NCBI GenBank assembly: GCA_026196105.1
Contig: JAPHRK010000038.1
Coordinates: 1 to 61,484 of the forward strand
DNA: 61,484 nucleotides
Direction of reading: 5' to 3'
From: Rhodospirillales bacterium
Lineage (GTDB): Bacteria > Pseudomonadota > Alphaproteobacteria > Rhodospirillales > JAPHRK01
Within the stretch, counting starts at the first letter, position 1. Each line of letters starts with the position of its first letter. The notes beneath the pieces are model-generated. The model did no database searches. It was not told the origin of the DNA and saw only the letters and a list, made by a program, of their open reading frames with translations. Shown here one piece after another: positions 53,641 through 61,484 of the stretch. The position numbers and the translations under genes are program-made.

Positions 53641-56600
53641 ATGAGCGGCAATCATTTTTGGCAATTTTGGATCGATCGGGGAGGAACCTTTACCGATGTA
53701 GTTGCTCGTCGTGATGATGGTCACCTGATTGCAAAAAAGTTATTATCTGAGAACCCCGAACAATATGAAGATGCGGCCCTACAAGGAATTAGGGACGTGC
53801 TTGGTGTTGAAAAAAGTCAGGCAATCCCTGAGCATCAAGTGGATGTGGTTAAGATGGGAACCACGGTGGCAACAAATGCGCTTTTAGAGCGTAAAGGAGA
53901 CCGTACGCTCCTATTGATTACCGAAGGATTCAAAGATGCCTTAAGGATTGGCTACCAAAATCGTCCCAAGCTTTTTGCTCGCCATATCGAATTGCCTGAG
54001 CTTCTATATGAAGAAGTCATTGAGGTATCGGAACGAATAGATGCTCATGGTGGTGTTGTTCGCCCTTTAGATACGGGGGCTCTTCGTATTCCTCTTAAAA
54101 CTGCATATGATAAAGGCATTCGTTCAGTTGCGATTGTCCTCATGCATGCCTATCGCCATCCTCGTCATGAAAAAGTATTAGCAGGCTTGGTTCGAGATAT
54201 AGGCTTTACCCAAGTTTCTGTCTCACACAAGGTCAGCCCCTTGATGAAGTTGGTTTCTCGCGGCGATACCACTAGTGTTGATGCTTATCTTTCACCAATA
54301 CTTCGTCGGTATGTTGATCAGGTAGCGAACGCATTGGGTGATGCTAAGCTGATGTTTATGCAATCCAATGGTGGATTGACTGATGCCCGACTTTTCCAGG
54401 GTAAAGATAGCATACTATCCGGTCCTGCAGGAGGGGTGGTTGGCATGACCCGTACCGCGGCTATGGCTGGTTATGAGAAAGTCATTGGTTTTGATATGGG
54501 TGGAACCTCGACAGACGTTTCTCACTTTGACGGCGAATATGAGCGCGCTTTTGAAACAGAAGTCGCTGGGGTTCGTATGCGAGCCCCGATGATGAAAATC
54601 CATACTGTGGCGGCTGGTGGGGGCTCAATTCTTCACTTTGATGGCACAAAATTTAGTGTTGGCCCAGATTCAGCAGGGGCGAACCCAGGGCCTGCGTGTT
54701 ATCGTCGTGGTGGCCCTCTAACAGTAACTGATTGTAATGTTGTTTTAGGCAAGCTTCAGCCAGAATTTTTCCCAAATGTATTTGGCCCTAAGGCCAATGA
54801 ACCTCTTAATTTTCAAGCGGTTGAAGAGAAATTTGAGAGCTTGGCTAAAGAGATCGGGGAGGGGCGTACGGTAGTAGAGGCAGCGGAAGGATTCCTTAAA
54901 ATTGCAGTCGAGAATATGGCAAATGCCATTAAACAGATCTCTATTCAACGGGGGTATGACGTTACCAACTATGCCTTGAATTGCTTTGGCGGAGCGGGGG
55001 GGCAACATGCCTGTCTTGTCGCAGATGCTTTGGGGATGAAGACAGTTTTTATCCATCCTCTTGCAGGTGTGTTATCAGCCTATGGGATGGGGTTAGCAGA
55101 TCTCAGAGCAATGCGGGAGAAAACTATAGAATTGCCTCTAGATGAAGACAATTTGCCGATTCTCCTTGATGAATTAGATGAACTAGAAAATGAAACCTTT
55201 GCTGAATTAGTAGAGCAAGGCGTGCCAATGGAAGAAATTTCCACCACTCGCAAGGTTCATCTCCGTTACGGGGGGACAGACAGCCCTCTGTTGGTTGATT
55301 TTGGCGATGCAGATGAAATGGCAGCTGATTTTGAAGCCCAACATAAAAAACGTTACGGATTCGTTATGTATGGACGTTCGTTAGTAGTAGAAACGGTTTC
55401 CGTTGAATCAATTGGAGGTGCTGAACCCCTAAGACGACCAAAGTTATCAGCAATCAGTAATACGCCGCCAAAGCCTATTTCACAGGTTCAAACCAGAATG
55501 AATGGTGCAGCCTATCAAACACCAGTATATGAGCGTAATTTGTTGAAATGTGGGAGCCTTGTACAAGGCCCGGCAATTATAATTGAAGAAAATGCGACAA
55601 CAATCGTAGAACCTGATTGGCAAGGAGAGATTACCTCTAACGACCATCTGATTCTTAGTCGGACCAAGCCACTACCTCGTCGGGTCGCGATTGGTACCAC
55701 TGCAGACCCGGTTATGCTCGAGGTTTTCAATAACCTGTTTATGTCTATCGCCGAGCAAATGGGCGCAACCCTTACCAACACGGCATATTCAGTCAATATT
55801 AAAGAACGATTGGACTTTTCTTGTGCCTTGTTTGATGGAAACGGCCAACTTATCGCTAATGCTCCTCATATCCCAGTTCATTTAGGATCCATGGGAGAAA
55901 GTGTTGAAAGTGTTATCCGGGCCAGAGGCAACAGTATGAAGCCCGGTGATGTTTATGCCTTGAACAATCCATATAATGGGGGCACCCATCTCCCTGATGT
56001 CACAGTCATTACTCCTGTCTTTGCTGAAGATGAAGGGCTTCCTCTGTTTTATGTCGCTTCCCGAGGGCACCATGCTGATATCGGTGGGATAACGCCTGGA
56101 TCTATGCCTCCAAACAGCACCAACTTAACAGAGGAAGGGGTGCTTATTGACAATTTTCTCTTGGTAGAGAATGGCATTTTACGGGAAGAACCACTTAAGA
56201 AACTCCTTCTATCAGGGGTTTTTCCTGTCAGAAATGTAGAGCAGAATATTGCTGACCTTGGTGCACAAATTGCGGCAAATGAGTGTGGAGTTAAAGAGTT
56301 ACATAAGATGCTTTCCCACTATGGGCGGGAGGTTGTTGTCGCTTACATGGGCCATGTTCAGGACAATGCCGAAGAAACCGTACGTCGGGTCTTAGATCAT
56401 CTTGTTGATGGAAATTTTTGTTATGAAATGGACGATGGTGCGAATATTTCCGTTTCCGTAACTGTTGACAAAATATCTCGCACTGCCAAGATTGATTTCA
56501 CGGGGACTTCAGCTCAGGTTTCATCAAACTTTAACGCCCCTTCAGCTGTCACTCAGGCGGCGGTGCTATATGTCTTCAGAACTTTGGTTGATGTGGATAT

Positions 56601-57234
56601 CCCTTTAAATGGGGGCTGCTTGAAGCCACTGGAAATTATTATTCCCGAAGGCTCAATGCTAAAGCCCCAATTTCCTGCGGCTGTGGTAGCGGGAAATGTT
56701 GAGACTTCTCAAGCTGTCGTTGATGCTTTGTATGGTGCCTTGGGCGTTATGGCTGCGGCACAAGGGACCATGAATAATTTTACCTTTGGCAATGAGACCC
56801 ACCAATATTACGAAACGATTTGTGGTGGCTCAGGGGCTGGACCTGACTTTCCGGGGACTGATGGGGTTCATACCCACATGACAAACTCGCGCCTAACCGA
56901 CCCCGAAGTATTGGAATGGCGTTTCCCAGTTCAGGTTGAGAACTTTTCTTTGCGTAAGGATTCTGGTGGAGTAGGGATTAATAAGGGTGGTGAAGGAGTG
57001 CGCCGGGTTATTAAGTTCTTAGAACCTATGACGGTTTCGCTTTTGTCTGGGCACCGAATAATTCCCCCTTATGGTATGAGCGGGGGGGAGCCTGGGAAAG
57101 TTGGCAAAAACTCAGTTGTTAGAGCCAACGGTGCCAAAGAGAAACTTTCTGGAACTGGGAGAGTGGATATCGACACCGGAGACAGTGTTGTTATTGAAAC
57201 GCCAGGTGGTGGCGGTTACGGAAAGGTTAGGTGA
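53641..57234 (+). CDS. 5-oxoprolinase / hydantoinase (HyuA-HyuB fusion)
   Basis: A 1197-aa ATP-dependent cyclic-amide hydrolase. The N-terminal HyuA half (about 1-690) begins FWIDRGGTFTDVVAR and has the actin-like ATPase motifs VIGFDMGGTSTDVS and AAGGGSILHFDGTKF. The C-terminal HyuB half (about 690-1197) has PVMLEVFNNLFMSIAEQMG, RLDFSCALFD and HLPDVTVI. The fused architecture is that of 5-oxoprolinase, which opens 5-oxoproline to glutamate, though hydantoinases of the same build exist. It stands 83 bp from the divergent amidase. Confidence 0.93.
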   Translation: MSGNHFWQFWIDRGGTFTDVVARRDDGHLIAKKLLSENPEQYEDAALQGIRDVLGVEKSQAIPEHQVDVVKMGTTVATNALLERKGDRTLLLITEGFKDALRIGYQNRPKLFARHIELPELLYEEVIEVSERIDAHGGVVRPLDTGALRIPLKTAYDKGIRSVAIVLMHAYRHPRHEKVLAGLVRDIGFTQVSVSHKVSPLMKLVSRGDTTSVDAYLSPILRRYVDQVANALGDAKLMFMQSNGGLTDARLFQGKDSILSGPAGGVVGMTRTAAMAGYEKVIGFDMGGTSTDVSHFDGEYERAFETEVAGVRMRAPMMKIHTVAAGGGSILHFDGTKFSVGPDSAGANPGPACYRRGGPLTVTDCNVVLGKLQPEFFPNVFGPKANEPLNFQAVEEKFESLAKEIGEGRTVVEAAEGFLKIAVENMANAIKQISIQRGYDVTNYALNCFGGAGGQHACLVADALGMKTVFIHPLAGVLSAYGMGLADLRAMREKTIELPLDEDNLPILLDELDELENETFAELVEQGVPMEEISTTRKVHLRYGGTDSPLLVDFGDADEMAADFEAQHKKRYGFVMYGRSLVVETVSVESIGGAEPLRRPKLSAISNTPPKPISQVQTRMNGAAYQTPVYERNLLKCGSLVQGPAIIIEENATTIVEPDWQGEITSNDHLILSRTKPLPRRVAIGTTADPVMLEVFNNLFMSIAEQMGATLTNTAYSVNIKERLDFSCALFDGNGQLIANAPHIPVHLGSMGESVESVIRARGNSMKPGDVYALNNPYNGGTHLPDVTVITPVFAEDEGLPLFYVASRGHHADIGGITPGSMPPNSTNLTEEGVLIDNFLLVENGILREEPLKKLLLSGVFPVRNVEQNIADLGAQIAANECGVKELHKMLSHYGREVVVAYMGHVQDNAEETVRRVLDHLVDGNFCYEMDDGANISVSVTVDKISRTAKIDFTGTSAQVSSNFNAPSAVTQAAVLYVFRTLVDVDIPLNGGCLKPLEIIIPEGSMLKPQFPAAVVAGNVETSQAVVDALYGALGVMAAAQGTMNNFTFGNETHQYYETICGGSGAGPDFPGTDGVHTHMTNSRLTDPEVLEWRFPVQVENFSLRKDSGGVGINKGGEGVRRVIKFLEPMTVSLLSGHRIIPPYGMSGGEPGKVGKNSVVRANGAKEKLSGTGRVDIDTGDSVVIETPGGGGYGKVR

Positions 57235-57246
57235 TTTTTCAACTTG

Positions 57247-58452
57247 TTAAATGTTTTCCAGCCAGTTTATGGCCCCTTGAGCCGCTTTAACTCCGGTACT
57301 AAAGCACCCTTGTAAAAGATACCCCCCCGTGGGGGCTTCCCAATCAAGCATTTCACCAGCGATGAAAACGCCAGGGCGTTTGTTGAGCATTAGGTCGTCA
57401 TTAAGGTGATTGAATTGTACCCCGCCTGCTGAAGAAATCACTTCTTCAATGGGGCTTGTTCCCTTAAGTGTTAGAGAGGTGGCCTTGATACGTTTCGATA
57501 TCGTACTGACCAAGGTTCTGTCTTCTGCCGAGGTGGTTTCCAGCACGAGAGAGATTGCAGGCTTTGTGAGATTAAGTGTCTTGCGCAAGTGGTTGGTCAG
57601 GCTTGCTTTACCTCTGTGTTTCTCTAGTTTTTCTCGAACTTCTTCCCAAGGGAGGCCAGGTTTAAGGTCAATAAAAATTTGCGCTGAACCATTTGCTTCA
57701 ATTTCGTTGCGCAAAGGACCACTTAGGGCATAAATCGGTGTACCTTCAATGCCATATTGGGTCACTACAATATCGCCAATGACCCGGTCACCGCTAAAAT
57801 TAAGGGCGATATTCTTTAATGGCATACCTTCTTGGCCTGCTTTTAGTTTATCTGACCAATCCACTAAAAACCCGCAGTTTGAAGGCTTCAAAGGGGCAAC
57901 GCCAACCTCAAGTTCTTCGAGTATTTTGGTCCATTTCCCATCAGACCCCATGGTTGGCCAGCTTGCACCGCCAAGGGCTAGAATTGTTGCGGAAGCAGGA
58001 TAAGTGCCTTGGTCAAAAACGAGATTCCCTGCATCATCAAACCCTTGCCAACGGTGACGTACATGGAAAGCCACCCCTTTAGAGCGGAGATCACGCACCC
58101 AAGCCCTTAATAAAGGAGCCGCTTTGAAATCCTTAGGAAAAATTCGTCCACTAGTACCAACAAAGGTTTCAATTCCAAGGCTTGTTGCCCAAGCTAGGGT
58201 GTCATCAGATTTAAAGTTGTCTAACAAAGAGGCGAAAATGTCTTCTCGCCCTCGGTATTGAGTAACAAATTTTTCTAGGGGATCAGAATGTGTGAGGTTG
58301 AGCCCTCCACGTCCCGCTAAAAGAAATTTGCGACCAACGGATGGCATACGATCAAAGAGGTCAACTTTATACCCTTTTTCGCACAGAATTGTTGCTGCCA
58401 TAAGGCCAGCAGGACCCCCGCCGACAATAGCGACGGTTAGATTATTTGTCAT
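57247..58452 (-). CDS. HI0933-family flavoprotein (NAD(P)/FAD-dependent oxidoreductase, YhiN-like)
   Basis: The 401-aa protein has an FAD-binding Rossmann motif (VAIVGGGPAGLMAATIL), FDRMPSVGRKFLLAGRGGLNLTHS, which is the HI0933 hallmark, and a C-terminal FAD site (GVFIAGEMLDWEAPTGGYLLQGC, here as FIAGEMLDWEAPTGGYLLQG). ALGGASWPTMGSDG is also typical. The enzyme's substrate is not known. It is 12 bp downstream of the DHH phosphoesterase gene and probably shares its message. Confidence 0.9.
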   Translation of the reverse strand: MTNNLTVAIVGGGPAGLMAATILCEKGYKVDLFDRMPSVGRKFLLAGRGGLNLTHSDPLEKFVTQYRGREDIFASLLDNFKSDDTLAWATSLGIETFVGTSGRIFPKDFKAAPLLRAWVRDLRSKGVAFHVRHRWQGFDDAGNLVFDQGTYPASATILALGGASWPTMGSDGKWTKILEELEVGVAPLKPSNCGFLVDWSDKLKAGQEGMPLKNIALNFSGDRVIGDIVVTQYGIEGTPIYALSGPLRNEIEANGSAQIFIDLKPGLPWEEVREKLEKHRGKASLTNHLRKTLNLTKPAISLVLETTSAEDRTLVSTISKRIKATSLTLKGTSPIEEVISSAGGVQFNHLNDDLMLNKRPGVFIAGEMLDWEAPTGGYLLQGCFSTGVKAAQGAINWLENI

Positions 58453-58464
58453 AGGATGTAATAC

Positions 58465-59406
58465 TCAGCCGTCGGCTGTGATGCGGGCGACCAGTTTAGC
58501 AAGTGTTTCATCTGCATCGGCCTCGCTGACTTGGCAAGTTCCTGCCGCGTTATGCCCACCGCCACCAAGTTCCAACATCATTTCGCCGATATTGCTCTTA
58601 GAACTGCGATCAAGGATAGATTTCCCTGCGGCAAGCTCAATTTTATCACCGGTTGCTCGTTTTTGGACTGTAATAGAAATATTGGCTTCAGGGAAAAGGG
58701 CGTAGACCATAAACCGATTGCAGGGGTAAAGGATATCTTCGTTGCGTAAATCAACAACTACGAGGTTCTTCTCTACTTTTGCACAGCGACGAATTTGCAT
58801 TTCAGCATGTTCGTGGTTCTCAATATAGGTTTCAAGGCGTTCCCTAACGCCTGGGAGATCCATGATTTCATCAATTGAAGGGTTTTGGCAAAAGACGATA
58901 AGGTCCCGCATAAAATCGTCGTGAGAGGTATTATGATCTTTAATACGATCAAGACCAGTGCGGGGGTCCATCAGGAAGTTAAGTTGAGTCCACCCTGTTG
59001 GTGCTAGAATATCTTCTTCTGAATATTGAGCTGCGTCAGCTTGGTTAACTGCATCGAGCAACTCATTAGAAATATTCGGGAATTTTTCTTTGCCCCCAAA
59101 ATATTTGTAAACCACATGGGCTGCAGAAGGAGCCTCAGTATCAAGGATTAGATTCTTATGTTCACCAACCCTGGTTAACTCACTGGCATGGTGATCAAAG
59201 CAGAGGTGGACGCCATCTACAAAAGGAAGATTGGAGGTTATGTCACTGTTAGAAACACTAACTTTCCCATCTTGCATGTCTTTTGGGTGGACAAACTCCA
59301 CGTCAGAAATCATATCGAGCTCTTTGAGCAGGACGCCTGTAACAACCCCATCAAAATCTGCGCGGGTCAATAAACGGTATTTTTTGTTATCCACTGTACT
59401 TTCCAA
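58465..59406 (-). CDS. DHH-family phosphoesterase (exopolyphosphatase-like)
   Basis: The 313-aa protein has the DHH motifs LLTRADFDGVVTG (motif I, with R where His is more common), LCFDHHASE (motif III, the DHH) and the DHHA1 glycine-rich end MLELGGGGHNAAGTCQ. This is the layout of bacterial exopolyphosphatase/nanoRNase-type enzymes, which cleave phosphodiesters or polyphosphate with metal ions. Which substrate it uses cannot be told. The variant motif I may change metal binding. Confidence 0.85.
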   Translation of the reverse strand: MESTVDNKKYRLLTRADFDGVVTGVLLKELDMISDVEFVHPKDMQDGKVSVSNSDITSNLPFVDGVHLCFDHHASELTRVGEHKNLILDTEAPSAAHVVYKYFGGKEKFPNISNELLDAVNQADAAQYSEEDILAPTGWTQLNFLMDPRTGLDRIKDHNTSHDDFMRDLIVFCQNPSIDEIMDLPGVRERLETYIENHEHAEMQIRRCAKVEKNLVVVDLRNEDILYPCNRFMVYALFPEANISITVQKRATGDKIELAAGKSILDRSSKSNIGEMMLELGGGGHNAAGTCQVSEADADETLAKLVARITADG

Positions 59407-59625
59407 GCTTCGGCCCAGTCTATGTTATCGGTAGAATAGCCTTCTTATAAGACTGATACAACGAGGTTTATCGTTTTTCACAAAGAACTATTAAAGGCCT
59501 TCAAAGTCCCCAGTGTCAACAATGTTTGACGGGGAAAAAATATGTTTTAACATGGGTTACGCTTTTTGAACTTGCGGTAAGCAAATTCGGATGAGATGAA
59601 ATTGCGAATATGAGGAAGATGTCCA
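59407..59625. other. Intergenic region between the DHH gene and the AMP ligase
   Basis: Divergent promoters of the two genes must lie in this 219-bp region. I see a GAGGA ribosome site before the TTG start of the ligase and no hairpin or repeat that stands out. Confidence 0.35.
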
Positions 59626-61197
59626 TTGCCTTTGTTTGAACCCCAAAAACCAGAAACAGATATTGGGGCGACTGTGCCCGTTCGCTTGGCTCAACAGGCC
59701 AAATCCCATCCTGAGGAAATTGCGATTGTTTGTGGTGATCAGAGGATTACTTGGGGGACGTTTTACAAGCGGGTCAAGAAAGTCGCAAATGGCCTAAAGG
59801 CTTTAGGACTTACCAAAGGCGATAAGGTTTGTATTTTAGCCTCAGCCTCTCCGGCCTACCTTGAAGTGTTCTTTGGGACTCTTGCCGCAGGTTGTTGTCT
59901 TGTACCACTGTCTACAATGGCGTCGTCAGAAGCCTTGGAGAGGATGATTAACGATTCTAGTGCCAAAGTTTTTTTCCTATCCAAGTCCATGGGATATCTA
60001 GCTGATCCTTTTTCTGGTCAACTATCAGGCTTGGTCGCAGGGGGCAGAATTGCTTTGGATTATAAGCAAGATCAATGGCAAGACTATGAAACTTGGATAT
60101 CAGATGCGTCCCAAGAAGAACCAAATGTAGATATATCCTACGAAGATCACTTCAATATTATTTATTCATCTGGCACCACTGGGGTGCCTAAAGGCATTCT
60201 GCATAACCATCTTCTGCGTGGAGCCCAAATCCAACGCGGTGGTGATCTTGGTTATAACCAAGAAGCAGTGACGATGTTATCTACCCCGCTGTATTCCAAC
60301 ACCACGATTGTATCTTTGCTTCCTGCCCTGGCGGGGGGCGGGCGAGTGGTGTTGATGCCAAAGTTCAACGCGCATGAATTTGTCTCTCTCGTCGCTAAAG
60401 AACGTGCCACCCATGCAATGCTAGTTCCTGTCCAGTATAAGAGAATCATGGATTTAGAGGATTTCGACTCGTTTGATCTAAGCTCCATGAAACAGAAGTT
60501 CTCAACTAGTGCGCCGTTGAGGAGTGAACTTAAAGCTGATGTTTTAAAGCGTTTCCCTGGGGGGCTGACTGAATATTATGGGCTGACAGAAGGAGGATGC
60601 ACAACGGTACTTAACTGTCACGAATACCCAGACAAACTTGCGTCTGTCGGAGTGCCTGTTCCTGGTGGCGAACTTAAGTTTATTGATGAACAAGGAGATG
60701 AAGTTGCTCAAGGAGTCGCTGGGGAAATTTGTGGGCGCTCCAGTATGATGATGAGTGGCTACTTTAATCGTGATGATTTGACCCAGGAAATGTTGTGGGA
60801 AGATAAGGATGGCAAAATATATTTCCGCACTGGGGATATGGGATATATGGATGAAGATGGTTTTGTTTTTCTTTCTGATCGAAAGAAAGACATGATTATC
60901 TCCGGTGGATTAAATATCTACGCAACAGATTTAGAGATCACCCTTGCACAGCACCCAGCAGTTGATGATGTGGCAGTGATTGGTATCCCCAGCGAAGAGT
61001 GGGGAGAAACGCCCCTGGGATTGGTAGTTTTGAAACAGAATGTTAATGACACTGAGCACAATATTCTGACTTGGGTGAATGAAAAATTAGGTAAAAGCCA
61101 AAGGTTATCGGCTGTTGAGTTTCGTGATAAGCTACCACGTAGTTCGATAGGTAAAATTTTGAAACGAGAATTGCGCCAACCTTATCTGGATAAATAG
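59626..61197 (+). CDS. AMP-dependent acyl-CoA synthetase/ligase
   Basis: A 523-aa adenylate-forming enzyme of the acyl-CoA ligase class. The P-loop is [14 protein letters not shown], the A5 motif YYGLTEGG, the hinge [29 protein letters not shown] (key residues in RTGDMG and DRKKDMI), and the catalytic lysine is in [13 protein letters not shown]. It activates a carboxylic acid to acyl-AMP and then acyl-CoA. The acid is unknown, but medium-chain or aromatic acids are common for this group. It starts with TTG at 59626 with GAGGA upstream. It is followed 10 bp later by a sirtuin gene. Confidence 0.9.
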   Translation: MPLFEPQKPETDIGATVPVRLAQQAKSHPEEIAIVCGDQRITWGTFYKRVKKVANGLKALGLTKGDKVCILASASPAYLEVFFGTLAAGCCLVPLSTMASSEALERMINDSSAKVFFLSKSMGYLADPFSGQLSGLVAGGRIALDYKQDQWQDYETWISDASQEEPNVDISYEDHFNIIYSSGTTGVPKGILHNHLLRGAQIQRGGDLGYNQEAVTMLSTPLYSNTTIVSLLPALAGGGRVVLMPKFNAHEFVSLVAKERATHAMLVPVQYKRIMDLEDFDSFDLSSMKQKFSTSAPLRSELKADVLKRFPGGLTEYYGLTEGGCTTVLNCHEYPDKLASVGVPVPGGELKFIDEQGDEVAQGVAGEICGRSSMMMSGYFNRDDLTQEMLWEDKDGKIYFRTGDMGYMDEDGFVFLSDRKKDMIISGGLNIYATDLEITLAQHPAVDDVAVIGIPSEEWGETPLGLVVLKQNVNDTEHNILTWVNEKLGKSQRLSAVEFRDKLPRSSIGKILKRELRQPYLDK

Positions 61198-61207
61198 TGA
61201 ACGAAAT

Positions 61208-61484
61208 ATGCTTTCTGACCCAACCCAAACAAATGAGTTGAGCCGATTGTTAGAAAACTGTGATCGGGCCGTGGTATTTTCGGGAGCAGGAATTAGCACA
61301 GAGTCTGGCATTCCAGATTTTCGCAGCCCAGGCGGGATTTGGGATAATTTCAAGCCCATAGACTTCTCTGACTTTATGGCATCAGAAGAAATCCGTGCTG
61401 AATACTGGCGTCGAAAATTTGCGACTGAAAATGTTATAAAGAAAGCTGAGCCCAATCTCGGTCATAAAGCCTTGGCCCACTTGG
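61208..61484 (+). CDS. NAD-dependent protein deacylase, sirtuin (partial, runs off window)
   Basis: The first 92 residues of a Sir2-family enzyme are visible. The NAD-binding motif is [20 protein letters not shown], followed by [13 protein letters not shown] and an end near [11 protein letters not shown], where the conserved NxxH-type histidine lies. Bacterial CobB-like sirtuins remove acyl groups from lysines, including acetyl-CoA synthetase. Since the upstream gene is an acyl-CoA ligase 10 bp away, control of that enzyme by deacylation is a reasonable inference. The 3-prime part lies outside the window. Confidence 0.92.
   Translation, partial: MLSDPTQTNELSRLLENCDRAVVFSGAGISTESGIPDFRSPGGIWDNFKPIDFSDFMASEEIRAEYWRRKFATENVIKKAEPNLGHKALAHL

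Overview
The window reads as a chromosomal segment of an alphaproteobacterium, most likely a marine Rhodospirillales-like lineage with moderate to low GC (mid-40s percent by eye). This placement rests on several alphaproteobacterial gene orders: a Pth-like tail before ychF; ispH-thrB-rnhA; DUF1285-CoA NUDIX-DUF6111-CCA transferase; trmL divergent from petABC; and the mtnP/mtnA/class II aldolase set known from Rhodospirillum rubrum. It is an inference from gene content, not a database match. I saw no rRNA, tRNA, CRISPR array, transposase or phage gene.

Layout. 1-7.6 kb: ychF, a peroxiredoxin, the ispH-thrB-dsbA-like-rnhA operon on the minus strand, and two exported envelope proteins. 7.7-13.3 kb: a complete glycine cleavage operon (gcvT, gcvH, gcvPA, gcvPB) ending in an MFS transporter. 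13.3-16.5 kb: a small conserved protein, a membrane protein and a glutathionyl-hydroquinone-reductase-like protein, divergent from a LysR regulator. 16.6-20.8 kb: the DUF1285/NUDIX/DUF6111/CCA run, then a SGNH hydrolase and a small nucleotidyltransferase. 20.7-24.6 kb: MarR, a RelA/SpoT-domain protein, a four-palindrome element, DUF3422 and TrmL. 24.7-29.6 kb: the cytochrome bc1 operon petABC with a strong terminator, an MFS protein, a small membrane protein and an NTF2-like protein.

29.8-34.0 kb: a methylthioadenosine salvage set (mtnP, mtnA, class II aldolase) of the DHAP-shunt type, interrupted by an AT-rich, oppositely oriented 438-aa gene with a PD-(D/E)XK-like motif. 34.1-37.1 kb: four consecutive exported proteins, namely two paralogous small lipoproteins, a trypsin-like protease and a TraT-like lipoprotein. 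37.2-39.5 kb: two hotdog thioesterases, an ABM-domain membrane protein and an isocitrate-lyase/PEP-mutase-family enzyme. 39.6-42.0 kb: a chemoreceptor fused to a bacteriohemerythrin. 42.4-44.9 kb: FadH-like dienoyl-CoA reductase and a SnoaL-like protein. 44.9-52.2 kb: a SIS isomerase with a lipoprotein hydrolase, divergent from a six-gene overlapping surface-polysaccharide operon. 52.2-61.5 kb: an amidase, a fused 5-oxoprolinase/hydantoinase, an HI0933-type flavoprotein, a DHH phosphoesterase, an acyl-CoA/AMP ligase and the start of a sirtuin.

Most of the window is core metabolism in tight operons, often with overlapping stop/start codons (TAATG, ATGA) that imply translational coupling. The parts that look accessory or poorly described are the 438-aa nuclease-like gene, the RelA/SpoT protein with its neighbouring palindrome block, and the exported four-gene cassette at 34-37 kb. 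Gene functions are assigned from recognisable motifs; coordinates of start codons were chosen from Shine-Dalgarno-like sequences and family length where possible.
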